DNA of 64,000 bases from Pomphorhynchus laevis (taxonomy: Eukaryota; Acanthocephala; Palaeacanthocephala; Echinorhynchida; Pomphorhynchidae), in assembly GCA_012934845.2 (NCBI GenBank), contig WNNJ02001227.1:1-64000 (forward strand), in the 5' to 3' direction. The notes under the pieces were generated by a model. It was not told where the DNA came from, ran no database searches, and worked only from the letters and a program-made list of their open reading frames with translations. Shown here piece by piece: positions 42,352 through 53,508 of this stretch. The stretch's first letter is position 1. Each line of letters begins with the position of its first letter. The position numbers and the translations under genes were made by a program.

Positions 42352-44925
42352 ATAACGCTCGCTTCTCAGTACCTTTACATAATAAGTTAGAACGAGTTGC
42401 TAATTTCTTTCTATCCAGAAATATGTTTCTATTCGTTCCCGAAGAAGGCTGGTCCTACGAGGCTTACAACGGCAGAAGTTGTTTAGATATAGGTTTTTCG
42501 AATGTGGGCATTCACGATGTCCATCTAGAGCTTTCTTCAGAATGGTCACTGAGGCGAAAACACAAGCCAGTCTCTTGCATAATCAAATGTATTGATACAC
42601 CCATTTAGCAGACTAAACCCACAGCTATCTTAAGCAGACAGATTAAGCCATTTTTAATAGATTATAATCTAGTTTAAATAGCTTTATTGCTCCTTCACGA
42701 AGGAAACCTTCCTGATAGTTTCTCTTGTGTTAGATCTACGCTACTATCTGCTTGCGTTAAAAAGGGTTGTCAAATTCCTAACCATAAGGTTTCGGCTAAG
42801 CCACTGCATTTAAAAATGTTAAAGAATCATATTTTGCGATTGTCTCGAGAGTTGCGCTACGAGCCTTCAGTGCGTCCAAATTATGTAAGGCTTCGAAGAA
42901 AGTACTGTATATTAATAGAGAAATTTAGAGGTGTCAAGCTTAATGACGAAATAAAGCTTCTGGAAAAAGCTGAAAAGAAACCATGGAAGATCTCTGATAA
43001 TAAGAATCACCTAAGTTCTCGCATTCCTCTCTTTAAGTGGTTTACACACTTTTCCACGTTACTCTACGATCCAGACTTTGTGGATTTGTCATCAATCTCA
43101 ATATATTCATTTGTACCGTTAAACGTTGATCCACTAAACAAGTTATTCTCGGTTAATGAGCTGTCAATAGCTCTTCGCAATATGGCTCCTCGTAAATCTG
43201 CGGAATCTGATCTTCTTTGTGTCGAGCAAATTAAACAATCTTTCTTCTGTCTTGCTCATTTTTGGACATACTTCTTTAATTGTCTTTTATTAGGTGCTCC
43301 ATTTCCATGTGGTTGGAGAGATGGTATTATCAAAGTACTTTATAAAGGTAAAGGCGACCCAGAATCAGAAAACTCCTATCGTGGAATTACACTTCTGAAT
43401 CATTGCTATAAATTTTTAACACACGTTATTGCTTCCAGATTAATTCAACATTGTCATGATTCTCTCCCAGAAGAGCAGTATGGTTTTCGACCTAATAGAT
43501 CAACGACAGATGCAATAAACACTGTTAGACGATCTGTAATAGACGCATTTCAACAACATCGATCTATTTATGTTATTTTTATTGATTTCCAAAAAGCTTT
43601 CGACTCAGTTTATAGAAAACTTCTCTTAGAAAAGTTAGCGCGTAGTGTAGGTTTAGGCGGTCCTATTCTTTATTTATTGAATTCTATTTTGCAACCAAAC
43701 GTTCTTCGCATTTTTGACGGCATAAATTATTCGAATGAGTTTCTTGCCAATCGTGGTGTCCTTCAGGGCGACCCTCTAAGTCCTTTGTTATTCAGTTTCT
43801 TCATTGCTGATCTTCCTAGCAGTCTAAGTCACAATCTTTTAGATATTTCATGTGTATTATATGCAGACGATCTTGCTATTATTTCCAAATCTATTTCTAA
43901 TGCCCAAGTAGCTTTAAACTCGCTCTCAGCGTTCTGTTTTACTAATCGTATTCGAGTGAACAGTGAAAAGTCTAAGGTAATTAAGTTCCGAAGAGGAGGT
44001 CGACTAAGTCGATCGGACATTCTATGCTATCAAGACGCTCCGCTCGATTTTGAATCGAAGTATCTGTATCTTGGAATGTTAATCACAGCTAGATGGTCTT
44101 TTTATCAACATTTTGAACTTAAATGTGATAAAATTGTGAAGGCAACATCTGGACTGTCCGAACTAGGCAAATTATCTTTTGAGGCAGGGTTACGATATTT
44201 TTATATAATGTTGCTTCCAAGACTACAATATGGACTAGCTTGTATCTGGGTAGACTTGACTTCAGAAAACTTTTACCAGTTAGATAAGTGCCCGTTAAGA
44301 TTTATAAAGGTTGGTAGGCGTATCTCCAAAAACTTCATCCACGGCTGTTCAAGTTCTAGCATGGTTGCCTCCTTTATCAGTTTCATTGCAGAAAGAGATG
44401 AATCTTCCTTTGACTGATGGTTTTCTTAAAAATCTAAATTTATTCGACGGCAAAGTACTTAAACTTGATCAGGATATTTATCAAACTCCTGCTTTTCTTC
44501 AAACAGCTTGGCGTAGCCCTCTCGCAAGTAAGCGCACTTTAATCTGGAGAGCTTCGCTTGACGGATATCACCCCAAGTTCTGTAAAAAAGGAAGAATCAT
44601 ACATGAACGATCATCAACTTGTGTATGCTGTTTTTGCAACACAGCATGCTCATCACTCTTACATGTATTTTCCTGTGCTCATTTGTCTTGTTTATCTTTA
44701 AAAACAATAGATACGCTGAAGTGGGGGTAGGCTTATTTCGGCTGACGATGCGCACCTGTGTCACGTACAATCAATTCGAGCCAATCAATGAAATTTTAAG
44801 CAGCTCAAGAAATAAGAAGAAAGACAACTGTTCTGACTTTATATTTGTTATCTTATAATCCTTTTTTTATATGCCCAAGCCGAAAGGCGGAGTGGCTTTA
44901 ATAAATCACTACATTATTATAAGGA
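42352..44925 (+). mobile_element. APE-type LINE N, 5'-truncated, almost intact RT
   Basis: It begins at the end of an APE endonuclease domain (CLDIGFSNVGIHDVHLELSSEWSLRRKHKPVS near 42480-42570), followed by the RT frame 42687-44417 and a C-terminal frame to 44730. A long 3'UTR ends CCCAAGCCGAAAGGCGGAGT...AATAAATCACTACATTATTAT. A second 3' end of the same family lies at 35641, and related tails lie on the minus strand near 62.6 and 63.6 kb. Clade uncertain. Like the RLE-LINEs it sits beside ATT repeats. Confidence 0.85.
42687..44417 (+). pseudogene. LINE N ORF: reverse transcriptase
   Basis: A 576-aa frame with a long basic pre-RT linker and then VLYKGKGDPESENSYRGIT, YGFRPNRSTTDAINTV, motif A IFIDFQKAFDSVYR, motif B RGVLQGDPLSPLLF and motif C VLYADDLAIISKS. 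It also has IRVNSEKSKVIKFRRGG and LLPRLQYGLACIW. It leaves the family frame near 44310, where the adjoining frame (44311-44730) gives WRASLDGYHPKFCK, then CVCCFCNTACSSLLHVFSC, a cysteine-rich C-terminus. One frame change therefore separates RT and C-terminus. Confidence 0.82.
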
Positions 44926-46830
44926 AACATGCGAGCGGGCGTTATTGAGGGAGCCTCTTAGTGGAATAATTAATCACCACCAAGTTCGTTTTCATGATTT
45001 GGGTGTTAGGGACATCTTAGCTGCCGCACGTCGTACTCACGGAAGTGCGGGTCCATCCGGTGTTGACGCAATCTCTTGGAGACATATGCTGGAATCTTTC
45101 GGGACAAGTTCGATCCAATTAGCCTCAAGTCTAGCCGACTTTGCAATTGTTATTGCAACAGCTACTCTGCAGCCAGGGGATTTGGAAGCCTTCACAGCAA
45201 GTAGACTAGTGCCACTAGATAAGAATTCCGGAATACGTCCTATAGGGATTGGTGATGTGTCGCAGAATAATAGGCAAAGTCCTTGCTAAACGAATATACA
45301 TCGATCTTCAAGCTGTCTCGTCCTGCATTCAGTTATGTTCCGGTCAGCGCTGTGGTACTGAGGCTGTTGTCCACTCTGTTCGGAAGCTGTACGTGGAAAA
45401 CAATACATCGTGTATCCTTCAACTCGATGCTACTAATGCATTTAATTGCATAAACCGCTCACTCGCCCTAGAAAATATCAATTATGTTTGCCCCTCCCTA
45501 TCAACCGTCCTCCCCAACATCTATGGGGATCCAGCTGCACTCCTAGTAGAAGATGAGGTTATATACTCGCAAGAAGGTTTCACACAGGGTGACCCACTGG
45601 CAATGATTGCTTTTGCAGCGGCCTCCCTCCCACTGATCAACGCATTGCAAACGACAGTTCCACAAGTTGCACACCGTTGGTATGCCGATGATGCTCATTG
45701 TGTCGGTAGTAATACCGATCTAATGGCGCTTTGGAAATTGATTAGGGACATCGGGCCTCAATATGGTTTTTTTATAAACGAGGACAAATGCCAACTATTA
45801 GTGCACGAAGATGACCTAACTCGAACGAAGACACTTTTTGCCGATTCCAGACTTCGAGTAGTTTGCAGTGGCTTGTCAGTACTTGGGTCACCTATTGGGA
45901 GTAACTCATTCATTTCTGAGTTTGTTAAGTCCAAAGTAGACAAATGGATTCGCTCGCTGTCAAACCTAGTTGAAGTGGCGAATGAGAGTCCACACGTCGC
46001 ATTTGTATTGCTTACACAGACATTCAAATTCAAATGGAGCTACTTACAGCGAACTTGTGATTTATCAGTGTCGCACTTTGAGCGTATCTCTGATATGATT
46101 CAACACAATATTATTCCGGCAATTGTTGGTACTGTTCCAGAAGTTGACTGCTGGCAAGTACTTACACTCCCATTACGTTTCGGAGGACTAGGCATTTCTT
46201 TTCCAGATGCTCATCATGATTCCGAATACAATAACTCTGTGCGCATGTGTCAGCCATTACTGTTAGGCCTAACCGGTAATGAGTTAATTAAAACCCAAAA
46301 TGAAGTGGCGACCTGTATAAGACACGAGAGGGAAGAAGCTTGCAAGCAAAGGGTGGCAATCATCAAAATTATCAATGAACAAATAAGCTCCAAATTGGAA
46401 TATGCATCAATTGTCAGGGCATCATCTTGGTTATCCGCCAAACCACTAATTAAATCGTGTTGTCAGCTCAATAAAAAACAGTTTCACGACGCCATTGTCA
46501 CTCGTTATGGCTGGGAACCCCCTGATGCTCTTGCATTATGTATGTGCGGCCAACCATTTAGTGTCGTGCACTCAAAGTTTTGTCAAGCTGGTGGTCTGCC
46601 GTCAATTCGCCACGATACGGTGCGGGATTTGTTGGCAAGGGAATTGTCCACTGTATGCGTTTGTGTATCAACAGAGCCGACTTTACAATCACTTAGAGAA
46701 AATGTTCATTTCGAATCGAGTCCTACTACAACTGACCCCAATGCTAGGTTGGATATAGAGTGCCATGGGTTATACGGCAACAGGATAGAGCGGTCCTTAG
46801 ATGGAGCAGTCCAACAGGATAGAGCGGTCC
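44926..46830 (+). mobile_element. RLE-LINE copy 8, truncated at both ends
   Basis: It starts just before GSAGPSGVDA (44945) and ends abruptly within the nuclease at 46796-46830, where the 19-bp sequence CAACAGGATAGAGCGGTCC is duplicated (46778-46796, 46812-46830) and copy 9 begins. No 3'UTR is present, so the element lost its end to the next copy by recombination or insertion. Confidence 0.85.
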
Positions 46831-46841
46831 ATGTCGATTAA
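44945..46841 (+). pseudogene. RLE-LINE copy 8 ORF (RT to partial nuclease)
   Basis: The first frame (44945-45289) carries GSAGPSGVDAISWRHML and LDKNSGIRPIGIGDV, then shifts. The second (45249-46841, 530 aa) continues CRRIIGKV, motif A LQLDATNAFNCINR, motif B EGFTQGDPLAMI, motif C RWYADDAHCVG, the thumb, ASSWLSA, the knuckle CMCGQPFSVVHSKFC, SIRHDTVRD and ARLDIECHGLYG. It ends in chimeric residues after IERS. Confidence 0.85.
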
Positions 46842-48117
46842 TAACGATGGGATAGTCATACTTGGCTCGCCCATCGGAACAAAGAAATTTGTAGAGAATT
46901 TCTGTGCACAAAAAATAAGCGAATGGGCACAACTGGTCGATTCTATGGCATCCTTAGCCGAGGTGGATGCACAATCTGTTAAGGCAGCATACTGTATAAG
47001 CGCACAAATGAAATGGATTCATTTATTTCGCAATGTTCAGTGTGAATGCAAATGGCTAGAGCCTCTTGGAACAACAATAAAAACAAAATTGCTCAGCGCT
47101 TTGTTTGATAGAGATCTGGAGAATATCATAAAAGACGTGTGTTCGCTGCCAGCAAGAAAATATGGTCTAGGCATATTAGATCATACCCAAGAGGCTAAAC
47201 ATCAATATATGTCTTCAAGACTACTGTCAAGTAGTCTCAACGATTTTAACACGATGCAAAACTTGAGATCATTAATGGTGGACAAAGTAAGGGAAATACG
47301 AGATATTCGAGACAAATCTTACGATGATATGCGCATAAACTTCGAAAGGGACATGTCTCAGGAATTACAGCGAGCAATTCAATTCGCTTCACAAAAAGGA
47401 GCTTCGAACTGGCTAACCTGCAGGCCACTTGCGTCTCAGGGATTTCACATGTCAACATGCGAATTTCGAGATGCACTTTCAGTTCGTTACGGACTAACGC
47501 CGACAAATCTTCCGAAATTTTGTATTTGCAAAGAGATAAATACTACGACGCATGCATTATCATGCAAGAGAGGACCAATGAACTTTATTCGACACAATGA
47601 ACTACGCGATTGTCTAGCGAATGTGTTGAAGGAAGTTTGCGTCAATGTTCACACTGAACCAATTCTCACACCGGTAAATAACAACACTAGCTTTCAAAGA
47701 ATTACAACGACCAGAGAACGGGAAGCACGCTTAGACATTGTTTGCAACGGTTTATTCGGGGGACGGCTCGAGAGGACATTCTTTGATGTCTGTGTCTTTA
47801 ACAATCATGCTCCTGCCTACCTTCATAAATCAATAGAGCAAACGTTTCGGTTTCACGAAGAGAGAAATCGGGCAAAATACGATGAAAGAGTCATAGAAAT
47901 AGAAAATGGAGGTTTTTGTCCAATCATATGGGCTACATCAGGCGCAACAGGACCCGTGGCAAATACGTGTATACAAAAAATCGCGAAGAAACTAGGACAA
48001 AAACGTGGCACGGACTATCCATCATCAATAAGTTGGTTACGAACAAAATTCAGTGTCATTTCCGGGAAAATGGCTTCTGCATGTCTGCGTACATCACGAC
48101 AGACCGAGAATGCATAA
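46801..48117 (+). pseudogene. RLE-LINE copy 9 ORF: thumb, zinc knuckle, nuclease
   Basis: A 438-aa frame whose first ten or so codons derive from the duplicated junction. It shows WIHLFRNVQCECKWLEPLG, GASNWLTCRPL, the knuckle CICKEINTTTHALSC, FIRHNELRD, ARLDIVCNGLFGG, RTFFDVCVFNNHAP, HEERNRAKYDERV and ATSGATGPVA. The usual Gly-Gly near the end is Gly-Ala here. There are no internal stops. Confidence 0.83.
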
Positions 48118-48222
48118 CATTACGAAAACCTTTCTGTATCGAGACTATTGATCTTTTTTTTCTTGTGATGTAATCTTTGTGAAAAAAAAATGTGTATTTA
48201 AAAAAAATATAATTATTATATT
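46831..48222 (+). mobile_element. RLE-LINE copy 9, 3' half
   Basis: It begins in the thumb (SINNDGIVILGSPIGTKKFV) and carries an open frame to 48117. The short 3'UTR lacks the GGCCCATTTG motif and ends AAAAAAAATATAATTATTATA, where copy 10 starts. It is closest in sequence to copy 3 (shared FIRHNELRD and NNHAPAYL blocks). Confidence 0.85.
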
Positions 48223-50250
48223 CGACCGATTGGAATAGCCGAAGTCGGTAGACGGATTGTCTGCAAAGCGATTTTGCAAATATAAAAACGGATTTGCAAG
48301 ACATCGCTGGATTAGAGCAACTATGTGCCTCACAACGGAGTGGTGTGGACTTTTGTATACACTCTCTACGCAATAACTTCCACAACAATCCAGAATTTGG
48401 CTTACTGTGTGTCGACGCCTCCAACGCTTTTAACAGCTTAAACCGCCGAGTAGCTCTTCATAACATGTCGCATTTATGTCCGTCATTGGCGCAAACTTTC
48501 CAAAACATCTATTCTGTCGATGCTCGTCTTATTTTGGAAGGTGGTTCGCTCCACTCGAAGGAGGGTGTGACTCAAGGCGACCGCTTAGCAATGGCCATCT
48601 TCGCAATGGCTTCTCTGCCTCTTATAAGGATGATAAGGGATCAATGTCCTGGTGTTGTTCAACGGTGGTTTGCAGACGATGCGAACTTCCTCGGCCCCAT
48701 ATTGATGCTTGAGAAAGTACTTAATATCCTAACACAGCACGGACCTGATTATGGCTATCATCTTAAACCAGCCAAATCTGATCTTCTTCTGCACAAAACG
48801 ATGACAGTAGATCAATCAAAGTTTGCAGGTGTCGACATAAGGCACGATGGTGTTAAGATTCTCGGCTCATTCATTGGATCAAGTGCGTTCATGAAAGAAT
48901 CGACCAAAGAGCGAATTGAAGATGACGTTTATCTGACAGACCGGCTCACAGAGATATGCTCTGTAGACCCGCATATTTCTTACATCGGATTGACCAAGTC
49001 ATTGCAATGGAAGTGGACACACTTCTTACGCACAACGAGTTGCTCCGATGACGACCTTGTACCTTTGCGATATGCAATTACCGGGAGATTCTTAAAGGAA
49101 ATGACAAAGCAGGACCTTTCAGAAGATTGGGTGAAGGTACTCACCAGTCCCATACGAGAAGGAGGCCTCGGGATCATTGACCCTCTGTTCGTGAAGGACC
49201 TGGAATTCAGCTCTTCTGAGAGAATGTGCTCGTCATTCACGTCAGATTGCCAAGGTGTCGTCTTCAGAACCGAACAGCAAAAGATCGGCGAGCGGATTAC
49301 TGCTGAAAGAAAGACAGCCGCAATTAGCCGCTTTAATTACGCGAAGTCGAACTTAAACGAAATCTCACAAGAAGCACTTGCATACGCGTCCGTATATGGT
49401 GCATCGTCATGGCTTTCCATAGTGCCCCCGGTTCGTGAAAACTTCCATATTCTTCCACGTGAATTCAGAGATAGTATGGCTATGCGGTATGCTTGGGAAC
49501 CGACTGACATGCCCACGAGATGCTTATGCAATACTCCTGCATGCTTGAAGCATCTCCTTTCATGTCGGCGTGGAGGGTTGCAGATTTTTCGTCACAATAT
49601 CGTTCGTGATATCCTTGCCCGAAATCTAACGACTGTTTGTCATGGTGTAGGGATCGAACCTCTACTCGATAGTCCCAGCGTGGATCACGTCTTCACCAAT
49701 AGTGCAACGACAAGAGATCTTGACGCACGAGTGGATATCGTCTGTACTGGACTGTTTCCCGGTAGATTCGAGCGGACGTATATAGACGTCAGCATTTTCA
49801 ACAACCTTGCCGAATCTTACCGTACAAACACGTCCAGTGCGTTCAACTTCCACGAAGCAAGAAAGAAGTCTAAATATGAGGAACGGGTTCAACAGATTGC
49901 AAGATGCACATTTATACCCTTCATCGCTTCGACAAACGGCGGATTGAGTGAAAGCTCTCGTGCTGTGTTGCGCCGAATCGCCTTTCTGCAGGCGCAGAGG
50001 TCTGACCAAACGACATACGCACAGTGCTTGACTCGCATTACACGTGAAATCGGTGTTGCCCTATGCCGCGCGGCGTCGATATGCATCCGGGGTTACCGTT
50101 CTTCAAGTGGAAAGGCCGTCCGCCTCGAGCAACAGGAGCCTTAGCTAAAGCACACGCCCCGTAACACGAAATTCAAACAATGATATTTGGGTTAAATTCC
50201 CTTTGTAAACTTTGTGAATAAAGCTTTTCTTCTTATTAAAAAAATTATAT
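48223..50250 (+). mobile_element. RLE-LINE copy 10, young subfamily
   Basis: Truncated in the RT finger region (an RPIGIAEVGRRIVCKAIL reading at 48223-48280, then one frame change) and open from 48294 to 50144. The 3'UTR (about 100 bases, ending GTGAATAAAGCTTTTCTTCTTATT and an A run) is almost identical to those at 50.9 kb and 62.7 kb. Those three copies differ by only a few changes per several hundred bases, so they spread recently. Confidence 0.88.
48294..50144 (+). CDS. RLE-LINE copy 10 ORF: RT and nuclease, 616 aa
   Basis: An open frame from LCASQRSGVDFCIHS through motif A LCVDASNAFNSLNR, motif B EGVTQGDRLAMA (Arg in place of the usual Pro) and motif C RWFADDANFLG (FADD rather than YADD). 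It continues through GASSWLS, a knuckle variant CLCNTPACLKHLLSC, IFRHNIVRD, ARVDIVCTGLFPG, RTYIDVSIFN, HEARKKSKYEERV and TNGGLSESS. The N-terminal third of the protein is missing because the copy is 5'-truncated. Confidence 0.87.
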   Translation: MQDIAGLEQLCASQRSGVDFCIHSLRNNFHNNPEFGLLCVDASNAFNSLNRRVALHNMSHLCPSLAQTFQNIYSVDARLILEGGSLHSKEGVTQGDRLAMAIFAMASLPLIRMIRDQCPGVVQRWFADDANFLGPILMLEKVLNILTQHGPDYGYHLKPAKSDLLLHKTMTVDQSKFAGVDIRHDGVKILGSFIGSSAFMKESTKERIEDDVYLTDRLTEICSVDPHISYIGLTKSLQWKWTHFLRTTSCSDDDLVPLRYAITGRFLKEMTKQDLSEDWVKVLTSPIREGGLGIIDPLFVKDLEFSSSERMCSSFTSDCQGVVFRTEQQKIGERITAERKTAAISRFNYAKSNLNEISQEALAYASVYGASSWLSIVPPVRENFHILPREFRDSMAMRYAWEPTDMPTRCLCNTPACLKHLLSCRRGGLQIFRHNIVRDILARNLTTVCHGVGIEPLLDSPSVDHVFTNSATTRDLDARVDIVCTGLFPGRFERTYIDVSIFNNLAESYRTNTSSAFNFHEARKKSKYEERVQQIARCTFIPFIASTNGGLSESSRAVLRRIAFLQAQRSDQTTYAQCLTRITREIGVALCRAASICIRGYRSSSGKAVRLEQQEP

Positions 50251-50340
50251 TATTATATTATATATATTATATATATTATTATATATTTATTATTATATAT
50301 ATTATATTATTATATTATTATATTATTATATATTATTATA
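50251..50340. repeat. (TATTAT)n microsatellite
   Basis: About 90 bases of TATTATTATA/ATATATTATA text between RLE-LINE copies 10 and 11. Confidence 0.9.
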
Positions 50341-51025
50341 TCTAACGACTGTATGTCATGGTGTAGGGATCGAACCTGTACTCTATTATTATTATATCTA
50401 ACGACTGTATGTCATGGTGTAGGGATCGAACCTGTACTCGATAGTCCCAGCGTGGATCACATCTTCACCAATAGTGCAACGACAAGAGATCTTGACGCAC
50501 GAGTGGATATCGTCTGTACTGGACTGTTTCCCGGTAGATTCGAGCGGACGTATATAGACGTCAGCATTTTCAACAACCTTGCCGAATCTTACCGTACAAG
50601 AACGTCCAGTGCGTTCAACTTCCACGAAGCAAGAAAGAAGTCTAAATATAAGGAACGGGTTCAACAGATTGCAAGAGGCACATTTGTACCCTTCATCGCT
50701 TCGACAAACGGCGGATTGAGTGAAAGCTCTCGTGCTGTGTTGCGCCGAATCGCCTTTCTGCAGGCGCAGAGGTCTGACCAAACGACATACGCACAGTGCT
50801 TGACTCGCATTACACGTGAAATCGGTGTTGCCCTATGCCGCGCGGCGTCGATATGCATCCGGGGTTACCGTTCTTCAAGTGGAAAGGCCGTCCGCCTCGA
50901 GCAACAGGAGCCTTAGCTAAAGCACACGCCCCGTAACATGAAATTCAAACATAATGATATTTGGGTTAAATTCCCTTTGTAAACTTTGTGAAAGCTTTTC
51001 TTCTTTAAAAAAATTTTTTTTCTAT
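50341..51025 (+). mobile_element. RLE-LINE copy 11, nuclease end of the young subfamily
   Basis: It starts in the zinc-knuckle/nuclease linker and is near identical to 49621-50250. Its first 43 bases (50341-50383) are repeated at 50397-50439 with a TATTATTATTATA spacer between. It carries the last 170 or so residues of the nuclease (to 50916), the same 3'UTR, and an A/T tail ending near 51025. Confidence 0.88.
50353..50916 (+). pseudogene. RLE-LINE copy 11 nuclease ORF
   Basis: A 187-aa frame whose native part starts at LTTVCHGVGIEPVLDSPS. It keeps ARVDIVCTGLFPG, RTYIDVSIFN, HEARKKSKYKERV and TNGGLSESS, differing from copy 10 by a handful of residues. The leading residues come from the duplicated junction. 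Confidence 0.82.
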
Positions 51026-51665
51026 TAAAAATTGTCTCGCGAAGGGTTCACACAGGGTGATCCTCTGTCTATGGTTGGATTCGCGGCTTCTACTATTCCT
51101 TTAATATTGCGTTTAAAGGAGGCATTTCCGTCTGTTTAACATATGTGGTATGCAGATGATGTATCTTGCATTGGGGAGGCGGGTGTTCTTTACCAATATC
51201 TTGAAATGATGAAGGACATTGGTCCGTATTATGGTTTTTACATCAATACTCAGAAATGCCAGTTAATCTCTAGATCTAATAATGATATAGCAAGGTCAAT
51301 ATTTGCGGGTAGTGAAATTCTAGTTTCACACCTAGGCGCTGAAGTTCTTGGGTGTCTAATCGGATATGGCGACTCTGAGCGGAAATGGGTGGAACATAAG
51401 GTTGATAAATGGAGTAGGATGGTTAGACGCTTATCGGAAATATCCGAAACATGTGCTCAACAGACTTATCTAGCTTTCATTTTTGCGTTACAACATAAAT
51501 GGACATATGTTTTTCGTGCGTGCAAATGTGAAAAATCATGGTTACAAGTACTAGAATTGGAAATAAGGAAAAGCTTATTGCCGGGGATACTGGGGATGAG
51601 TGAAATTACGGAGGACATAAGGCAATTAGTTGAACTTCCTACATCTAGCGGAGGCATGGGATTTT
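51026..51665 (+). mobile_element. RLE-LINE copy 12, RT part (split by a CR1-like LINE)
   Basis: It begins at RT motif B (SREGFTQGDPLSMV), has a stop just before MWYADDVSCIG, then an open thumb frame (51143-51667, 174 aa) ending GGMGF. It is interrupted at about 51665 by a CR1-like insertion and resumes at 52345. Confidence 0.85.
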
Positions 51666-52344
51666 AAATCCTTGCGAGCTGGTAATCACCTTTCCCTTAA
51701 ACCCTTCGTCCGTGACAAGGTCCGCTCGTCTAACTTAATTCTTCGTGACATCCGCCGTATCCGCCCCCTTATCGACTTCCGTTCTTGTATGTCGCTTCTT
51801 TCATCGCTTCTTTTCCCTAAAATCGATTACTGCCTTAGCCTTTTCGCCAATTCTCCAAAATCCATCATCCTACCCCTACAACGAATAATCAACACCGCCG
51901 TTCGAGTGCTCTTTCGTCTCCGTCGCTTCGACCACACATCCACATATTTTGCCCAACTCTCCTGGCCCACCATCCACATCCGCATCAAACTCCGCCTTCT
52001 TCTCGTTACTTTTCGTCTCATCGCTGTCGGCTTCCCATCGTTCATCAACCTTCCTTTCTTAGACGATACTCGCACCACCTCGCTATCGCTTCGTTCCTGT
52101 CATACCCTCTTACTCCACGTTCCTAATTACTCCAACAACTACGGTCTCCGATCCTTCCTCGTCGCCGCCTTACTCGCCTGGAATCAACTCCCTCTCGACG
52201 TCCGCCGCGCTCCCTCCTTTATCACATTCAAACACCTCCTCCGTTCACACCTTCTCGACACCTGATTCACAGTTTTGTTTTGTTGTGGTCATGTAAGCGT
52301 GCGCTGGCACGCATTTGCCACGTTAAAATAAATCCTTTTTTTAA
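51666..52344 (+). mobile_element. CR1-like LINE, 5'-truncated 3' end
   Basis: About 680 bases inserted in RLE-LINE copy 12. They encode SLKPFVRDKVRSSNLILRD, DYCLSLFANSPKSI, an RIINTAVRVLFRLRRFDH block and AWNQLPLDVRRAPSF (open frame to 52265), then the 3' hairpin GCGTGCGCTGGCACGC (52297-52312) and a GCCACGTTAAAATAAATCC end. Short TTAAATCC-like sequence on both sides may be the TSD. It belongs to the same subfamily as LINEs G and H but is much better preserved, so it is younger. Confidence 0.87.
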
Positions 52345-53404
52345 TCCAGGAATGGAATTGGTCTAAAAAAATGTGTTTACCTTTATTAAATGGATACGTA
52401 GGACAAGAATTACTTGAGAAACAAATACTGGTAAATATCGGAATTCGGGGTGAAAAGAAGATTTTTAACGATTTAAAACACAGTAAGATTATTGCAGAAC
52501 TGGATAATTACACAAAAAATGCCTTAATTCATGCATCAGAAAAAGGCGCATCAACCTGGCTATCTTCAAGGATTAGCGAAGATAGGCAGTATTGTCTAAA
52601 TAATCATCAGTTTTATGATGGGCTTGCCGCTAGATATGGATGGCAATTAAAAGGCGCTCCGACAAAATGTGTTTGTGGAGAACTTAACAACGTATCGCAC
52701 ACACTATCTTGCAAAACAGGGGGCTTTACAATTGTTCGACATAATGTGATGCGCGACATTATAGCAGGTATGTTATCTGCAACATGTAAGGCTATTGAAA
52801 TTGAGCCGGTCCTACTTCCTGTTGAGTCTTCTTACAAATTCGATAGAATAACAACGTGTAAAAATATGAATGCACGCCTTGATGTTGCATGCAGTGGTTT
52901 AATACGGGGATTCGACAGAGCGGTCTTTTCTAGACATTTGCGTTTATAACGTTCATGCTCCATCGTATGCCAATCGAAGCCCTCGTAGTTTGTTTGAGTA
53001 TCATCACAACAGAAAGCAGGCCAAATATTTAGAGCGAGTATCTAGGGTCGATCGTGCTTCATTTATTCCGGTTATTTTTTCATCGTCTGGCGGAATCAGT
53101 AGAGAGTCACATGCATTGCTTAAGAGAATAGCGTCAATACAGGCCTTAAGAGGGGACAATAACTACAGTGATTGTATCGCTACGTTACGTTGAAAGATCG
53201 GGTTTGGTCTAATAAAATCAAATTCTTGGTGTTTTCGATGCCGTCGTCAGAGGTCTGAAGAGATATAGTTAGAATATATTTATAATGAGGTCAAACTTTT
53301 TGTCTAGTATTTGACTATTTGATTTGTCTTGTGTTCAATGTAATTTTGTGTAATAAAAATAAAAAAATTGTAAGTAATACAACAACAAAATTTTTTTTTC
53401 TATT
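52345..53404 (+). mobile_element. RLE-LINE copy 12, nuclease part
   Basis: Continuation after the CR1-like insertion. The frame at 52371-52949 has GASTWLSSRI, CVCGELNNVSHTLSC, IVRHNVMRD and ARLDVACSGLI. After one frame change, 52990-53193 carries HHNRKQAKYLERV and SSGGISRES. The 3'UTR (53194-53404) lacks the GGCCCATTTG motif and ends in T and A runs before copy 13. Confidence 0.83.
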
Positions 53405-53508
53405 AAAAAAATTAAGCTCATTTATCTATGAGCTTAAAAAATAGTTTGAAATAAAATAACATACAATCTAAAGTAAATACACAAATTACAATAAATAACA
53501 TACAAATA

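Noticed and set aside
49662-50009. Recurring 115-127 codon antisense frame, also at 50398-50781 and 62940-63323
   Set aside because: Appears conserved only because the three RLE-LINE copies are near identical. It is antisense to the nuclease and has no family.
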